Source: Pseudomonas putida (lineage in GTDB: Bacteria > Pseudomonadota > Gammaproteobacteria > Pseudomonadales > Pseudomonadaceae). From it: DNA of 51,044 bases. The notes under the pieces are model-generated. The model was given only the letters and a program-made list of their open reading frames with translations, searched no databases and had not been told where the DNA came from. The position numbers and the translations under genes were made by a program. Shown here piece after piece: positions 15,959 through 24,255 of this stretch. The stretch is from assembly GCF_028682475.1 (NCBI RefSeq), contig NZ_JANHLE010000036.1:1-51044 (forward strand). The letters are read 5' to 3'. The stretch's first letter is position 1. The number at the start of each line of letters is the position of its first letter.

Positions 15959-15973
15959 TGGCACGAAGCATGC
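15959..15973 (+). promoter_or_regulatory. Sigma-54 promoter of the response-regulator/gspE/csmEFG operon
   Basis: TGGCAC-GAAGC-ATGC has a perfect -24 box and correct spacing, with one mismatch in the -12 box. Transcription would begin near 15985, about 58 bases before the TTG start of the response regulator. Confidence 0.8.
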
Positions 15974-16042
15974 GTAAGCCTGTACAAGGTCGCACTTCGC
16001 CAGACCGGGAAACCGGGCCTGTGGTGCTTGAAGGAGTCGATC

Positions 16043-16576
16043 TTGGTTAACACAGTATTGGTAGTCGATGACGAACAGACCCTTGCGGGCAATATCCAGG
16101 CTTACCTGGATGCGCAAGGCCTGAACGTCCATGTTGCCTACGACGGAGCCAGTGCCATCGGTGAAGCCGAGCGCACCCAGCCCGACGTGATAGTGCTCGA
16201 TTATCGCTTGCCCGACATGGAGGGGTTTCAGGTACTGGAGGCTGTGCGCAAGAACAGGAACTGTCATTTCGTGCTGATCACTGCCCATCCGACCGCCGAG
16301 GTCCGTGAGCGTGCTACCCAGCTGGGCGTCAGTCATATCCTGTTCAAGCCTTTTCCGCTGGCGGAACTGGCCCGCGCAGTCAACGACCTGATGGGCATCA
16401 AGCGAGAGGACGGGAGCGAGGGCAACGCGGACACAGGGTTCGTCGAACGGCGCCAGAGCAGGAGTGAGAGTTTCCCCCTGCAGTTGTTCGACGGTAGTTG
16501 GGTGCTGGCAGATCGCCGACGTAAAGGCGACAGGCAAGCGGAACCAGACGACGACCAGCTGCTCACCGGGGAATAA
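16043..16576 (+). CDS. Response regulator, receiver domain with short unknown tail
   Basis: 177 residues from a TTG start; AAGGAG sits six bases upstream and the receiver domain begins at once (VNTVLVVDDEQTL). The receiver spans residues 1-120 with the acidic pair in VVDDE, the phospho-acceptor Asp in VIVLDYRLPD, Thr in VLITAH and Lys in LFKPFP. No output domain is recognisable in the roughly 55-residue tail, which is polar and Arg-rich (LADRRRKGDRQ). It may act by protein contact, for example on the secretion ATPase encoded 53 bases downstream, or on a sigma-54 activator. No cognate kinase lies nearby. Confidence 0.85.
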   Translation: MVNTVLVVDDEQTLAGNIQAYLDAQGLNVHVAYDGASAIGEAERTQPDVIVLDYRLPDMEGFQVLEAVRKNRNCHFVLITAHPTAEVRERATQLGVSHILFKPFPLAELARAVNDLMGIKREDGSEGNADTGFVERRQSRSESFPLQLFDGSWVLADRRRKGDRQAEPDDDQLLTGE

Positions 16577-16629
16577 CGCGCGAGCAAACCTGAACATGGC
16601 TTGCCGCGCCCCGCGCTGGAGTGCAAGTC

Positions 16630-18333
16630 ATGGAAACCGTGTCGCTCGCTGTTGTCTCCACCCAGGCATGCGCCCCCGCAGTCCTCGGGCGTGAATTGCT
16701 GGCCCAGGCACGCGCCACCGCTGAACAGAGCGCAGAACGCCTGCTCGATACCCTGCAACGTTTGAGTGGCCTGAACCCTGCCGAGTTTGTCAGCCGTCTG
16801 GGCGCCACCCTGCATTATCCGGTACTGGACAGCCAGGCGCTGTTTACCGCCACACCGCTGTTCGACCGGGTCAGCCTGGCTCAATGCCTGAAGCGCGAAT
16901 TCCTCTTTCTCGAACATGACGGCCAGGCCCTGGGCGTGTTCGCCGACCCCTTCGACACCGCGCGTCTGGCCTGGATCGATGAGTGCCTGCAAGGTGCGCC
17001 GCTGTACCTGGTCGAGGCCGCCGACCTTGCCGGTTTCCTGGCCCGCCACGAAGAAAGCTTTCACGCCGTCGACTCGCTGGACACCGAAAGCGAGGCCGTC
17101 AACGAACTCGACACCCTGCAAAGCCTGTCGCTGGCCAGTATCAGCGAAGACCAGAGCCGGGTGGTCAAACTGGTCAACTCGACCCTCTATGACGCCCTGA
17201 AGATGCACGCCAGCGACATTCACCTGGGGGTGACCGGCACTGGCCTGGTGATCAAATACCGCATCGATGGTGTGCTCAACAGCATCAGCAAGGTCAGCGG
17301 CAGCGAGTTCGCCGAACAGGTGATCTCGCGGATCAAGGTCATGGCCGAACTGGACATCGGCGAAAAGCGCGTGCCTCAGGACGGTCGCTTCAAGATCGGA
17401 ATCAGCGCCCGTCAGATCGACTTTCGCGTGTCGATCATGCCAAGCATTTTCGGTGAAGACGCGGTGCTGCGGGTGCTCGACAAACAGGACCTGGCCGATC
17501 GCGTCAGCGGTGTCCAGCTGCAAGCGCTGGGCTTTGAAGACCAGACCCTGCGCAGCCTGCGCCGTCTGGCCAACGAGCCCTACGGCATGATCCTGGTCAC
17601 CGGCCCCACCGGCAGCGGCAAGACCACCACCCTCTACGCCATGATCAGCGAGATCAACCACGGCGTGGACAAGATCATCACCATCGAAGACCCGGTCGAG
17701 TACCAGCTGCCAGGGGTGCTGCAGATTCCGGTCAACGAGAAAAAGGGCCTGACCTTCGCCCGTGGCCTGCGCTCGATCCTGCGCCATGACCCTGACAAGA
17801 TCATGGTCGGCGAGATCCGCGACCCGGACACCGCACAGATCGCCGTGCAATCGGCGCTGACCGGGCACCTGGTGTTCACCACCATTCACGCCAACAACGT
17901 CTTTGATGTGATCGGCCGCTTCAGCCAGATGCAGGTCGATCCCTACAGCTTCGTTTCCGCCCTCAACGCGGTGCTGGCCCAGCGCCTGATTCGCCTGGTC
18001 TGCCCGCACTGCGCCAGCCCTCACCAGCCCAGCGATGAAGAGCTCAGCCTTTCCGGCCTTGAAGCGGGGCAGGTGGGCCACTACCGGTTCGTGCACGGCA
18101 GCGGTTGCGGCCAGTGCCGCGGCAGCGGTTATCGCGGACGTACGGCGATTGCCGAGCTGCTGCACCTGGACGATGAACTGCGGCAAATGATTGTTGAACG
18201 TCGGCCCCTGGCACAGATCAGGACCCTGGCCTGTCAACGCGGCTTGCGCTTGCTGCGCAGCTCGGCACTGGAACTGGTGCGCGATGGCCGGACCACTCTG
18301 GAGGAGATCAATCGTGTCACATTTGTCGCCTGA
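16630..18333 (+). CDS. GspE/PilB-family secretion ATPase
   Basis: 567 residues. The N-terminal domain (about 1-140) is of the T2SE N type, followed by the ATPase: ASDIHLGVTG..IKYRIDG, Walker A GPTGSGKTTTLY near residue 322, the Asp box IITIEDPVEYQ, Walker B DKIMVGEIRDPDT and the His box GHLVFTTIHANN. A zinc-binding tetracysteine is formed by CPHC and CGQC near 460-500. It powers pseudopilus extension with the GspF-like protein encoded at 1.8-3.0 kb. The ATG at 16630 has GGAG eight bases upstream; the open frame begins at a GTG nine bases earlier. Its 3' end overlaps the next gene by 20 bases. Confidence 0.95.
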   Translation: METVSLAVVSTQACAPAVLGRELLAQARATAEQSAERLLDTLQRLSGLNPAEFVSRLGATLHYPVLDSQALFTATPLFDRVSLAQCLKREFLFLEHDGQALGVFADPFDTARLAWIDECLQGAPLYLVEAADLAGFLARHEESFHAVDSLDTESEAVNELDTLQSLSLASISEDQSRVVKLVNSTLYDALKMHASDIHLGVTGTGLVIKYRIDGVLNSISKVSGSEFAEQVISRIKVMAELDIGEKRVPQDGRFKIGISARQIDFRVSIMPSIFGEDAVLRVLDKQDLADRVSGVQLQALGFEDQTLRSLRRLANEPYGMILVTGPTGSGKTTTLYAMISEINHGVDKIITIEDPVEYQLPGVLQIPVNEKKGLTFARGLRSILRHDPDKIMVGEIRDPDTAQIAVQSALTGHLVFTTIHANNVFDVIGRFSQMQVDPYSFVSALNAVLAQRLIRLVCPHCASPHQPSDEELSLSGLEAGQVGHYRFVHGSGCGQCRGSGYRGRTAIAELLHLDDELRQMIVERRPLAQIRTLACQRGLRLLRSSALELVRDGRTTLEEINRVTFVA

Positions 18334-19102
18334 TCGTTTTATCGCCGTGCTCGGCGCCCAGGGAGTCGGCCTGTGCCAACGCCTGGGATCGGAACAACAC
18401 TGGCTGGGCAGCCTGGGCTTTATCGCCGAGCGCAGCCAGGCCGCCCACCTGGCCCTGGACACGCTGCACCGCCTGCTGGCTGAACAGTCCTGCAAGGGCG
18501 CCGAACTGCAGTTGTTGCTGTCGGCGCAATATTGCCGCTTCTGCCTGGTCCCCTGGAGCGCGGCCATCAGCCGTCCTGATGAGCTGCAACAGTATGCCCG
18601 GGCGTGCTTCGAAGCCCATTACGGGCAGAGCCTGGACGGCTGGCGCCTGGTGGTTTCGCCGGAGGCAGCAGGGCTGGCACGCATCGCCACGGCGGTGCCG
18701 GAAGCGTTGCTGCAGCGGCTGCATGAGCACTGCCGTGACCTCGGTTTGCGCCTGCGCTCGGTCCGGCCGTATCTGATGGCGGCCTACAACCGCTTTGCCG
18801 AACAACTGGGGCAGAGTGACTTTCTCTTCGTACTCGCCGAACCCCAGCGCACAGTCTGCCTGCTGGCGCAAAACGGCGTCTGGCGGCAAGTCAGTGCCCA
18901 GGGCGGCAGTGACAGTGACGCGGCCCTGCAAGCATTGATTGCCCGCCAGTGCGAGCTCAATGCCCAGGACCGCGAGCTGCCGGTGTTCCTGCATGCGCCA
19001 GGCCGCCAGGAACAACCGCCGGCGCTCGATGGCGTGCACCTGTGCGAGCTGGGCGGCGACACAGCCGATGTGCTGTGCCGCATGACCCGGGCGGTGGCCT
19101 GA
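18314..19102 (+). CDS. Unrecognised cytoplasmic subunit, possibly PilM/GspL-cytoplasmic-like
   Basis: 262 residues from GTG 18314, with GAGGAG seven bases upstream and a start inside the gspE gene. There is no signal peptide or membrane segment. By position (ATPase, this gene, PilN-, PilO- and PilP-like, secretin) it is where PilM or the cytoplasmic half of GspL is expected. The actin-like fold motifs are not obvious, apart from alternating strands such as FLFVLAEPQRTVCLLAQNG in the second half. The family is uncertain. Confidence 0.55.
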   Translation: MSHLSPDRFIAVLGAQGVGLCQRLGSEQHWLGSLGFIAERSQAAHLALDTLHRLLAEQSCKGAELQLLLSAQYCRFCLVPWSAAISRPDELQQYARACFEAHYGQSLDGWRLVVSPEAAGLARIATAVPEALLQRLHEHCRDLGLRLRSVRPYLMAAYNRFAEQLGQSDFLFVLAEPQRTVCLLAQNGVWRQVSAQGGSDSDAALQALIARQCELNAQDRELPVFLHAPGRQEQPPALDGVHLCELGGDTADVLCRMTRAVA

Positions 19103-19103
19103 A

Positions 19104-19646
19104 ATGCGCCGCCTGGAGCTGGACTTTCAGCCGCGGCGCACCGCGCTCTCGGCCTGGGTGCTGCTGGCTGCGGGTGTCGGCCTGCTGGCGGGCGCCGTGG
19201 TCCTGGCGCAAGGTTTCGGCCAGCAGCAGGCGGCGCTTGAGCACCAACTGGAGGCGTTCGAGCGGCAACTGGGCAAGCGCCCCGAACACGTCGCCTCACT
19301 GACCCCGGCACAGAGCCGCGAGCAAGCCGAGAAACTGGCGCAGATGCGCAGTGTCTCGCAGCAACTGCAGCGGCCCTGGGAACGTCTGTTCGACATGCTT
19401 GAAGCCTTGCCGCAGGACGACGTGGCACTGCTGACCCTGACCCCAGATGCGCGTAAGGGACAAGTCCGTATCAGCGCCGAAGCCCGCGACCTGGAAGCCA
19501 TGCTGACCTTCCACAAACGCCTGGAAGCAAGTGACGAGCTGCGCGATGTGTCGTTGCTCAATCACGAAATCATGGCCAAGCAGGCCGAGCATCCGGTGCA
19601 GTTCAACCTGTCCGCCACCTGGGAGATCGGCAATGCCCATCCATAG
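19104..19646 (+). CDS. PilN-like bitopic inner-membrane assembly protein
   Basis: 180 residues: a short cytoplasmic start (RRLELDFQPRR), one membrane helix at about residues 14-34, a coiled coil (QQQAALEHQLEAFERQLG) and a periplasmic domain ending VQFNLSATWEIG. The layout, including the small ferredoxin-like domain near 110-175 (VRISAEARDLEAMLTF), is that of PilN or the periplasmic part of GspL. It follows the previous gene by one base and overlaps the next by 14. It probably links the cytoplasmic ATPase to the periplasmic ring. Confidence 0.65.
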   Translation: MRRLELDFQPRRTALSAWVLLAAGVGLLAGAVVLAQGFGQQQAALEHQLEAFERQLGKRPEHVASLTPAQSREQAEKLAQMRSVSQQLQRPWERLFDMLEALPQDDVALLTLTPDARKGQVRISAEARDLEAMLTFHKRLEASDELRDVSLLNHEIMAKQAEHPVQFNLSATWEIGNAHP

Positions 19647-20181
19647 CCTGATTCTTCATGAGCGTGCCCGGCAGCTGGGTGTGGTTGGCCTGGCAGGCGG
19701 CACCCTGGTAGTGCTGGCCTTGCTGTATGGCGCCGCAGTGGTACTGCCGCAATGGCAACAGTTGCAACAGCAGCAGTTGCGCAGCGCCGAGGCTCAGGAA
19801 CAGGTGCAGCAGCTCAAACGCGGCGACCTGAAACTGCCGCAAGTGCCGCAGCATGAACTGGAAGACTTTCACAAACAGCTGCCGGCCCAGCCTCAGGCCA
19901 CTGTGGCCATCGACCGCATCTACAGCCTGGCCAAAGCCGAGCGCATCAGCCTGGCGCGCGGTGAGTACGCTCTGGGCGTCGATCCGAAGACCCAGCTGGC
20001 GCGCTACCAGATTCTCCTGCCGGTACGTGGCAGCTATCCGCAGATCCGCCGCTTCGTCCACGCCTTGCTCGGCCAGTTGCCGGCGCTGGTGCTTGAAGAC
20101 GTCGACCTGCAGCGCAAGAAGATCGGCGACAGCGAGCTGACCGGTCGCCTGCGTATGACCCTTTATCTGTCGAGGTCATGA
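19633..20181 (+). CDS. PilO/GspM-like inner-membrane assembly protein
   Basis: 182 residues with one membrane helix (about 18-40), a Gln-rich coiled coil (QWQQLQQQQLRSAEAQEQ) and a periplasmic ferredoxin-like domain (ARYQILLPVRGSYPQIRRF; DLQRKKIGDSELTGRLRMTLYL) typical of PilO. ATG 19633 is preceded by GGGAG. PilN and PilO form heterodimers in type IV pilus and type II systems, so this is the likely partner of the gene upstream. Confidence 0.72.
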   Translation: MPIHSLILHERARQLGVVGLAGGTLVVLALLYGAAVVLPQWQQLQQQQLRSAEAQEQVQQLKRGDLKLPQVPQHELEDFHKQLPAQPQATVAIDRIYSLAKAERISLARGEYALGVDPKTQLARYQILLPVRGSYPQIRRFVHALLGQLPALVLEDVDLQRKKIGDSELTGRLRMTLYLSRS

Positions 20182-20681
20182 TGAATATTCAACGCCGTCT
20201 GGCCTGGCTGGGCTTTCTCGGATCTGCTGCGGTACTGGCCTGGGCGCCGGGATACTTCTTCGACGACGAGTCGGCTGACAGCGAAACCGCCGTTGCCGTC
20301 GCCGACAAGGCCGCCGTTGCGGCCAGCCAAGCCGCTGCCCAAGGGGCCAGGCCTGCCGATCTGAACTTGCAGGACCTGTTCCCGAGCAAGAGCTGGAAGC
20401 CGGTGGCGCAGATGGCCACGGTCACCGAACAACCGGTTGCCGTCGCGCCAGTGGCCTTGCCGCCAGCGGCACCGGCGTTGCCCTTCCAGTTTGTTGGCCG
20501 TCTGGATGACCGCGACGATCAGCAAGTGTTTCTGCAAAGCGGCGAGAAACTCTACGTCGTGCGCCGCGGCGACGTGATTGATGACATTTACCGGATCGAG
20601 CACATCTCCGCCACGGAGCTGAGCATGGTCTACCTGCCGTTGCACTTGTCCCAGACTTTGTCTGTAGGGAGCGCACCATGA
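20178..20681 (+). CDS. PilP/GspC-like periplasmic connector
   Basis: 167 residues: a membrane anchor (about 8-25), an Ala/Val-rich flexible linker to about residue 95, then a small beta domain (FQFVGRLDDRDDQQVFLQSG, YVVRRGDVID, YRIEHISATELSMVYLPL) of the GspC homology-region/PilP kind that contacts the secretin. No PDZ domain follows, unlike full-length GspC. It overlaps its neighbours by four bases on both sides. Confidence 0.72.
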   Translation: MMNIQRRLAWLGFLGSAAVLAWAPGYFFDDESADSETAVAVADKAAVAASQAAAQGARPADLNLQDLFPSKSWKPVAQMATVTEQPVAVAPVALPPAAPALPFQFVGRLDDRDDQQVFLQSGEKLYVVRRGDVIDDIYRIEHISATELSMVYLPLHLSQTLSVGSAP

Positions 20682-22501
20682 TTTCGTCCAGGCACTGCAA
20701 CAAGGCGCCATACCTGATGCTTGCACTTTGCGTTGCCCTGGCCGGCTGCGGCACCAGTGGCGTGCGCAAGGATGGCCAGGCGTTGATCGCTGAAGGGCAA
20801 TACGAAGCCGGCGTTGCCATGATGGAAGAGGCACTCAAGGAGAACCCGCGCGACACCGAGCTGAACATTGCCGTGATCCAGGGCCGTCGTCAGTCGGTTG
20901 AAGCCTTGCTGACCCAGGCCGACAGCGACCGCAGCCGCCATGATTTTGCCGGGGCACGCATGGGCTACGGACGGGTGCTGAGCCTGGAGCCAAACAACCG
21001 CCGGGCCCAGGAAGGGGTACGCCAGATCGAGCAGATCGACAACATCGGTGAGCGCGTGGCCCTCGGGCAGGCGGCGTTGCGCCAGGGCGATCTGTTCGGT
21101 GCCGAGCGGCACATGCGCGAAGTCCTCCTGCTTGATCCGCAGAACCAGGATGGCCTGGCCCTGCGCAAGGACATCGAACTGGTACAAAGCCGCACCGCGC
21201 AGCCCAATCCGCAACTGCGGACCAAGATGGAGCGCCCGGTGACCCTGGAGTTTCGCGACGCCAACCTGAAAACCATTTTCGAAGTGCTGTCGCAGGTGGC
21301 CGGGCTCAACTTCATCTTCGACAAGGACATGCGCCCGGACATGAAGGCCACCATCTTCGTGCGCGATGTGCGCATCGAAGACGCCATCGCCCTGCTGCTG
21401 GAGCAGAACCAGTTGCACCAGAAAGTGGTGAACGACAACACCTTGCTCATCTACCCGGACTCGCCGCAGAAGACCAAGGATTACCAGGAACTGGTGATGC
21501 GCACCTTCTACCTGACCAGCATCGACTCCAACACCGCGCTGAACATGGTCAAGACCATGCTCAAGACCCGTGATGTGTTCGTCGATGAACGTCTCAACAC
21601 CCTGACCATGCGCGACACTCCCGACGCCGTGCGCATGGCCGAGAAACTGCTGCAGTCGCAGGATCAGTCCAACCCGGAAGTGGTGCTGGAAGTGGAAGTG
21701 ATGGAGGTGGCCCGCTCGCGGATCCTCGAGCTCGGCCTGCAGTGGCCCAATACCTTCGGGGTGCTCAACGAAGACGGCAAGTCAGTGGAAACCCTCGATC
21801 AGTTGCGCGGTATCGACTCCTCGCGGATCACCATCTCGCCGTCGCCGCAGGCCAAGATCAACGCCCAGGACAATGACATCAACACCCTGGCCAGCCCGGT
21901 GATCCGCGTCAGCAACCGCGAGCAGGCGCGCATCCACATCGGTCAGCGGGTGCCAATTGTCAGCGCTACGTCGGTGCCTTCGACGCAAGGACCGGTGATC
22001 ACCGAGAGCATCACCTACCTGGATGTCGGTCTCAAACTCGAAGTCACCCCGGTGGTGCACCTGAACAACGAAGTGGCGATCAAGGTGTCGCTGGAAGTCA
22101 GCAACGCCAAGCCGCTGGAACCGACTCGCCAGGGCACCATTCCGGTTCAGGTCGACACCCGCAACGCCCAGACCAGCCTGCGTCTGCATGACGGCGAGAC
22201 CCAGGTGCTGGCGGGGCTGGTGCGCAATGACGACGGTGCCAGCGGCAACAAGATTCCGCTGCTTGGCGACATTCCCGGCCTGGGCCGGCTGTTCGGCAGC
22301 AACCGCAATGACAAGAGCCAGTCGGAGCTGGTGCTGTCGATCACCCCGCGCATCGTGCGCAACCTGCCGTACCAGAGCCCGTCGGACATGGAGTTCCCGT
22401 CCGGCACCGAAACCAGCATGCAGATCCGCAACCTCAATCGCCCGATCGAGGTCGACGACGAGCAACCGCTGGCCGCTGTACCGACTGCGGTGAGGCCTTA
22501 A
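20678..22501 (+). CDS. Secretin lipoprotein (GspD/PilQ/MshL-like)
   Basis: 607 residues. The lipobox VALAGC (Cys about 24) marks an outer-membrane lipoprotein. Residues 30-180 look like TPR-type helices (YEAGVAMMEEALKENPRDTE). An STN/N0-like domain (VTLEFRDANLKTIFEVL) and an N1-type domain follow. The secretin core at about 330-575 shows VPIVSAT, GLKLEVTPVVHLNNEVAIKV, LHDGETQVLAGLVRND and KIPLLGDIPGLGRLFGS. It forms the multimeric outer-membrane gate of the system. The TPR-like front is unlike Xcp-type GspD and closer to MshL/BfpB-like or tight-adherence secretins. It overlaps the PilP-like gene by four bases. Confidence 0.92.
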   Translation: MISSRHCNKAPYLMLALCVALAGCGTSGVRKDGQALIAEGQYEAGVAMMEEALKENPRDTELNIAVIQGRRQSVEALLTQADSDRSRHDFAGARMGYGRVLSLEPNNRRAQEGVRQIEQIDNIGERVALGQAALRQGDLFGAERHMREVLLLDPQNQDGLALRKDIELVQSRTAQPNPQLRTKMERPVTLEFRDANLKTIFEVLSQVAGLNFIFDKDMRPDMKATIFVRDVRIEDAIALLLEQNQLHQKVVNDNTLLIYPDSPQKTKDYQELVMRTFYLTSIDSNTALNMVKTMLKTRDVFVDERLNTLTMRDTPDAVRMAEKLLQSQDQSNPEVVLEVEVMEVARSRILELGLQWPNTFGVLNEDGKSVETLDQLRGIDSSRITISPSPQAKINAQDNDINTLASPVIRVSNREQARIHIGQRVPIVSATSVPSTQGPVITESITYLDVGLKLEVTPVVHLNNEVAIKVSLEVSNAKPLEPTRQGTIPVQVDTRNAQTSLRLHDGETQVLAGLVRNDDGASGNKIPLLGDIPGLGRLFGSNRNDKSQSELVLSITPRIVRNLPYQSPSDMEFPSGTETSMQIRNLNRPIEVDDEQPLAAVPTAVRP

Positions 22502-22504
22502 ACC

Positions 22505-22978
22505 ATGAAACGCTCGATGGCAGGTTTCAGCCTGATCGAAGTGATGCTGACCCTGGCGCTGCTCGGGTTGCTGGCTTCGATTGCCGCACCGCTGACCGAA
22601 ACCCTGGTACGCCGGGGCAAGGAGCAGGAGCTGAAGACCGCGCTGTATCAGATACGCGATGCCATCGACGCCTACAAACGCGCCTTCGACGCCGGTTACA
22701 TCGAAAAATCGCTGAATGCCAGCGGCTATCCACCCAGCCTGCAGGTGCTGGTGGACGGCGTGCGCGATGTGCGCAGCGCCAAAGGTGCCAAGTTCTATTT
22801 CCTGCGGCGCATCCCCCACGACCCGTTGCTCAGCCACAAGAAGGATGACGAAGGCGGCTGGGGGCTGCGTGCTTACGACAGTTCGGCGCAAAGCCCGCGT
22901 GAAGGGGAGGACGTCTTCGACGTTTACTCCAAGGCAGCGGGCAAGGGCCTTAACGGCATCGCCTACGGACAATGGTGA
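22505..22978 (+). CDS. Pseudopilin 1 of the gspE operon
   Basis: 157 residues. A short type III leader, MKRSMAG, is followed by FSLIEVMLTLALLGLLASIA, with Glu at mature position 5, so it is processed by prepilin peptidase. The rest has a long N-terminal helix and a small C-terminal domain ending with FDVYSKAAGKGLNG; WGLRAYDS resembles the GspG/GspH region. It starts three bases after the secretin stop. It corresponds in position to one of the XcpT-related genes described upstream of xcmX in P. putida GB-1. Confidence 0.85.
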   Translation: MKRSMAGFSLIEVMLTLALLGLLASIAAPLTETLVRRGKEQELKTALYQIRDAIDAYKRAFDAGYIEKSLNASGYPPSLQVLVDGVRDVRSAKGAKFYFLRRIPHDPLLSHKKDDEGGWGLRAYDSSAQSPREGEDVFDVYSKAAGKGLNGIAYGQW

Positions 22979-23358
22979 CCAGCATGCGACGCAACCAAGG
23001 CTTTACCCTGATCGAGTTGCTGGTGGTGATGGCGATCATCGCCACGCTGATGACCATCGCCATGCCGCGCTACTTCCAGAGCCTGGAAACCTCGCGCGAG
23101 GCCACCTTGCGCCAGAGCCTGGCGGTGATGCGCGAAGCCCTGGATCACTACTACGGCGACACCGGCCACTATCCCGAGTCGCTGGAGCAACTGGTCGAAC
23201 AACGTTACCTGCGCAATGCGCCACTGGACCCGATCACCGAGCGGCGCGACGGCTGGCAGGTGGTGGCGCCACCGGAAGGTGTGGGCGGTTCGGTGGCCGA
23301 TATCAAGAGCGGTGCAACCGGGAGGGCGCGTGATGGCAGCTTATATGCCGAGTGGTAG
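22972..23358 (+). CDS. Pseudopilin 2 of the gspE operon
   Basis: 128 residues. The leader MVTSMRRNQG precedes FTLIELLVVMAIIATLMTIA. GspG-like features follow: HYYGDTGHYPESLEQLVEQ, then a DPIT...WQV segment near the end. Starts at ATG 22972 or ATG 22984 are both possible; the second gives a more usual six-residue leader. It overlaps the preceding gene by seven bases and the next by 26. It is a second XcpT-like gene beside the xcmX-like gene. Confidence 0.85.
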   Translation: MVTSMRRNQGFTLIELLVVMAIIATLMTIAMPRYFQSLETSREATLRQSLAVMREALDHYYGDTGHYPESLEQLVEQRYLRNAPLDPITERRDGWQVVAPPEGVGGSVADIKSGATGRARDGSLYAEW

Positions 23359-23863
23359 CGCCGCCGAGGCGGGCTTCACTTACCTGGGGGTGCTGTTGCT
23401 GATTGCGGTGACCGGCATCGCCCTGGGCTCGACCGTCAGCCTGTGGTCGACCCAGGCCCTGCGCGAACGCGAACGTGACCTGCTGTGGGTCGGCACCCAG
23501 TATGCCCAGGCCCTGCGCAGCTACTACCGCGACTCGCCAGGCCTGGCGCAGTACCCGCAGACCCTCGACGAATTGCTCGAAGACCCGCGCTATCCCAACC
23601 TCAAGCGCCACCTGCGCCGGTTGTACCCCGATCCGATCACTGGCAGCGACGACTGGGGCTTGCTGCGCTCCATCGACGGGCGTATCACCGGGGTGTACAG
23701 CCAGTCTGAGCAGGCCCCGCTGAAACAGACCGGCTTTGCCGCCCAGTGGTCGGACTTCGAAGGCATGGAGCACTACTCCGACTGGCAGTTCGTGGCCGAG
23801 AAAGCCTTCTCCGAATCTGCCGCCAGTGGCCGCAAGGGCATGGCTCAGGGAGCAGCGCAATGA
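23333..23863 (+). CDS. xcmX: Pseudopilin-related protein (XcmX type)
   Basis: 176 residues. The leader ends at EAG followed by FTYLGVLLLIAVTGIALGST. The usual Glu at mature position 5 is replaced by Gly (F-T-Y-L-G), as expected for a minor, GspK-like tip subunit. A later part, WGLLRSIDGRITGVYS, recalls the GspG fold. ATG 23333 has GGAGG seven bases upstream. In P. putida GB-1 a transposon insertion in xcmX, located between xcpT-like genes and csmEFG, blocked export of the Mn-oxidising factor (from memory of the 2003 report). The same arrangement here is the basis for the symbol. Confidence 0.8.
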   Translation: MAAYMPSGSAAEAGFTYLGVLLLIAVTGIALGSTVSLWSTQALRERERDLLWVGTQYAQALRSYYRDSPGLAQYPQTLDELLEDPRYPNLKRHLRRLYPDPITGSDDWGLLRSIDGRITGVYSQSEQAPLKQTGFAAQWSDFEGMEHYSDWQFVAEKAFSESAASGRKGMAQGAAQ

Positions 23864-24255
23864 ACCGCCAACTGACGGCCTGCGCGCTGGCCCTGGTGCT
23901 GCTGGCCGGCACCGCCCGCGGCGGCGCCGAGGACGAGATGATGGGCTTTATCGTCGATAACACCATCTCGCACATCGGCCACGACTTCTATTACAGCTTT
24001 GCCGAGCGGCTGCGTGCCACCAGCCGCCTGGATTTCAACCTGGTGGTACGCGAGCGGCCGGACGCACGCTGGGGCAGCCTGGTTACGGTCGAGTATGAAC
24101 AACGCGTGGTTTACCGCCGCTTTCTGCCACCCAACACCACCGAGCTGAAGGACGCCGCGTATGAGGCGGCTGACCTGGTCAAGGCGCAGATCATCCAGCG
24201 CAAGTTGCAGATGCTGCTGCAGGACACCACTGATCTCGAGAGGGACGAGCTATGA
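23860..24255 (+). CDS. csmE: CsgE-like curli secretion specificity factor (CsmE)
   Basis: 131 residues with signal peptide MNRQLTACALALVLLAGTARG. The mature part matches CsgE: GFIVDNTISHIGHDFYYSF, LVVRERPDARWGSLVTVEYE and VVYRRFLPP. CsgE caps the periplasmic side of the CsgG channel and selects substrates in curli systems. No csgA or csgB subunit gene is nearby. The gene overlaps the xcmX-like gene and csmF by four bases each, so it is translationally tied to the pseudopilins. Confidence 0.88.
   Translation: MNRQLTACALALVLLAGTARGGAEDEMMGFIVDNTISHIGHDFYYSFAERLRATSRLDFNLVVRERPDARWGSLVTVEYEQRVVYRRFLPPNTTELKDAAYEAADLVKAQIIQRKLQMLLQDTTDLERDEL

Noticed and set aside
16333..18567. A 744-codon open frame on the minus strand opposite the gspE-like ATPase gene
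   Set aside because: It is the antisense shadow of a high-GC gene; the translated protein has no family features, while the plus strand carries full ATPase motifs.
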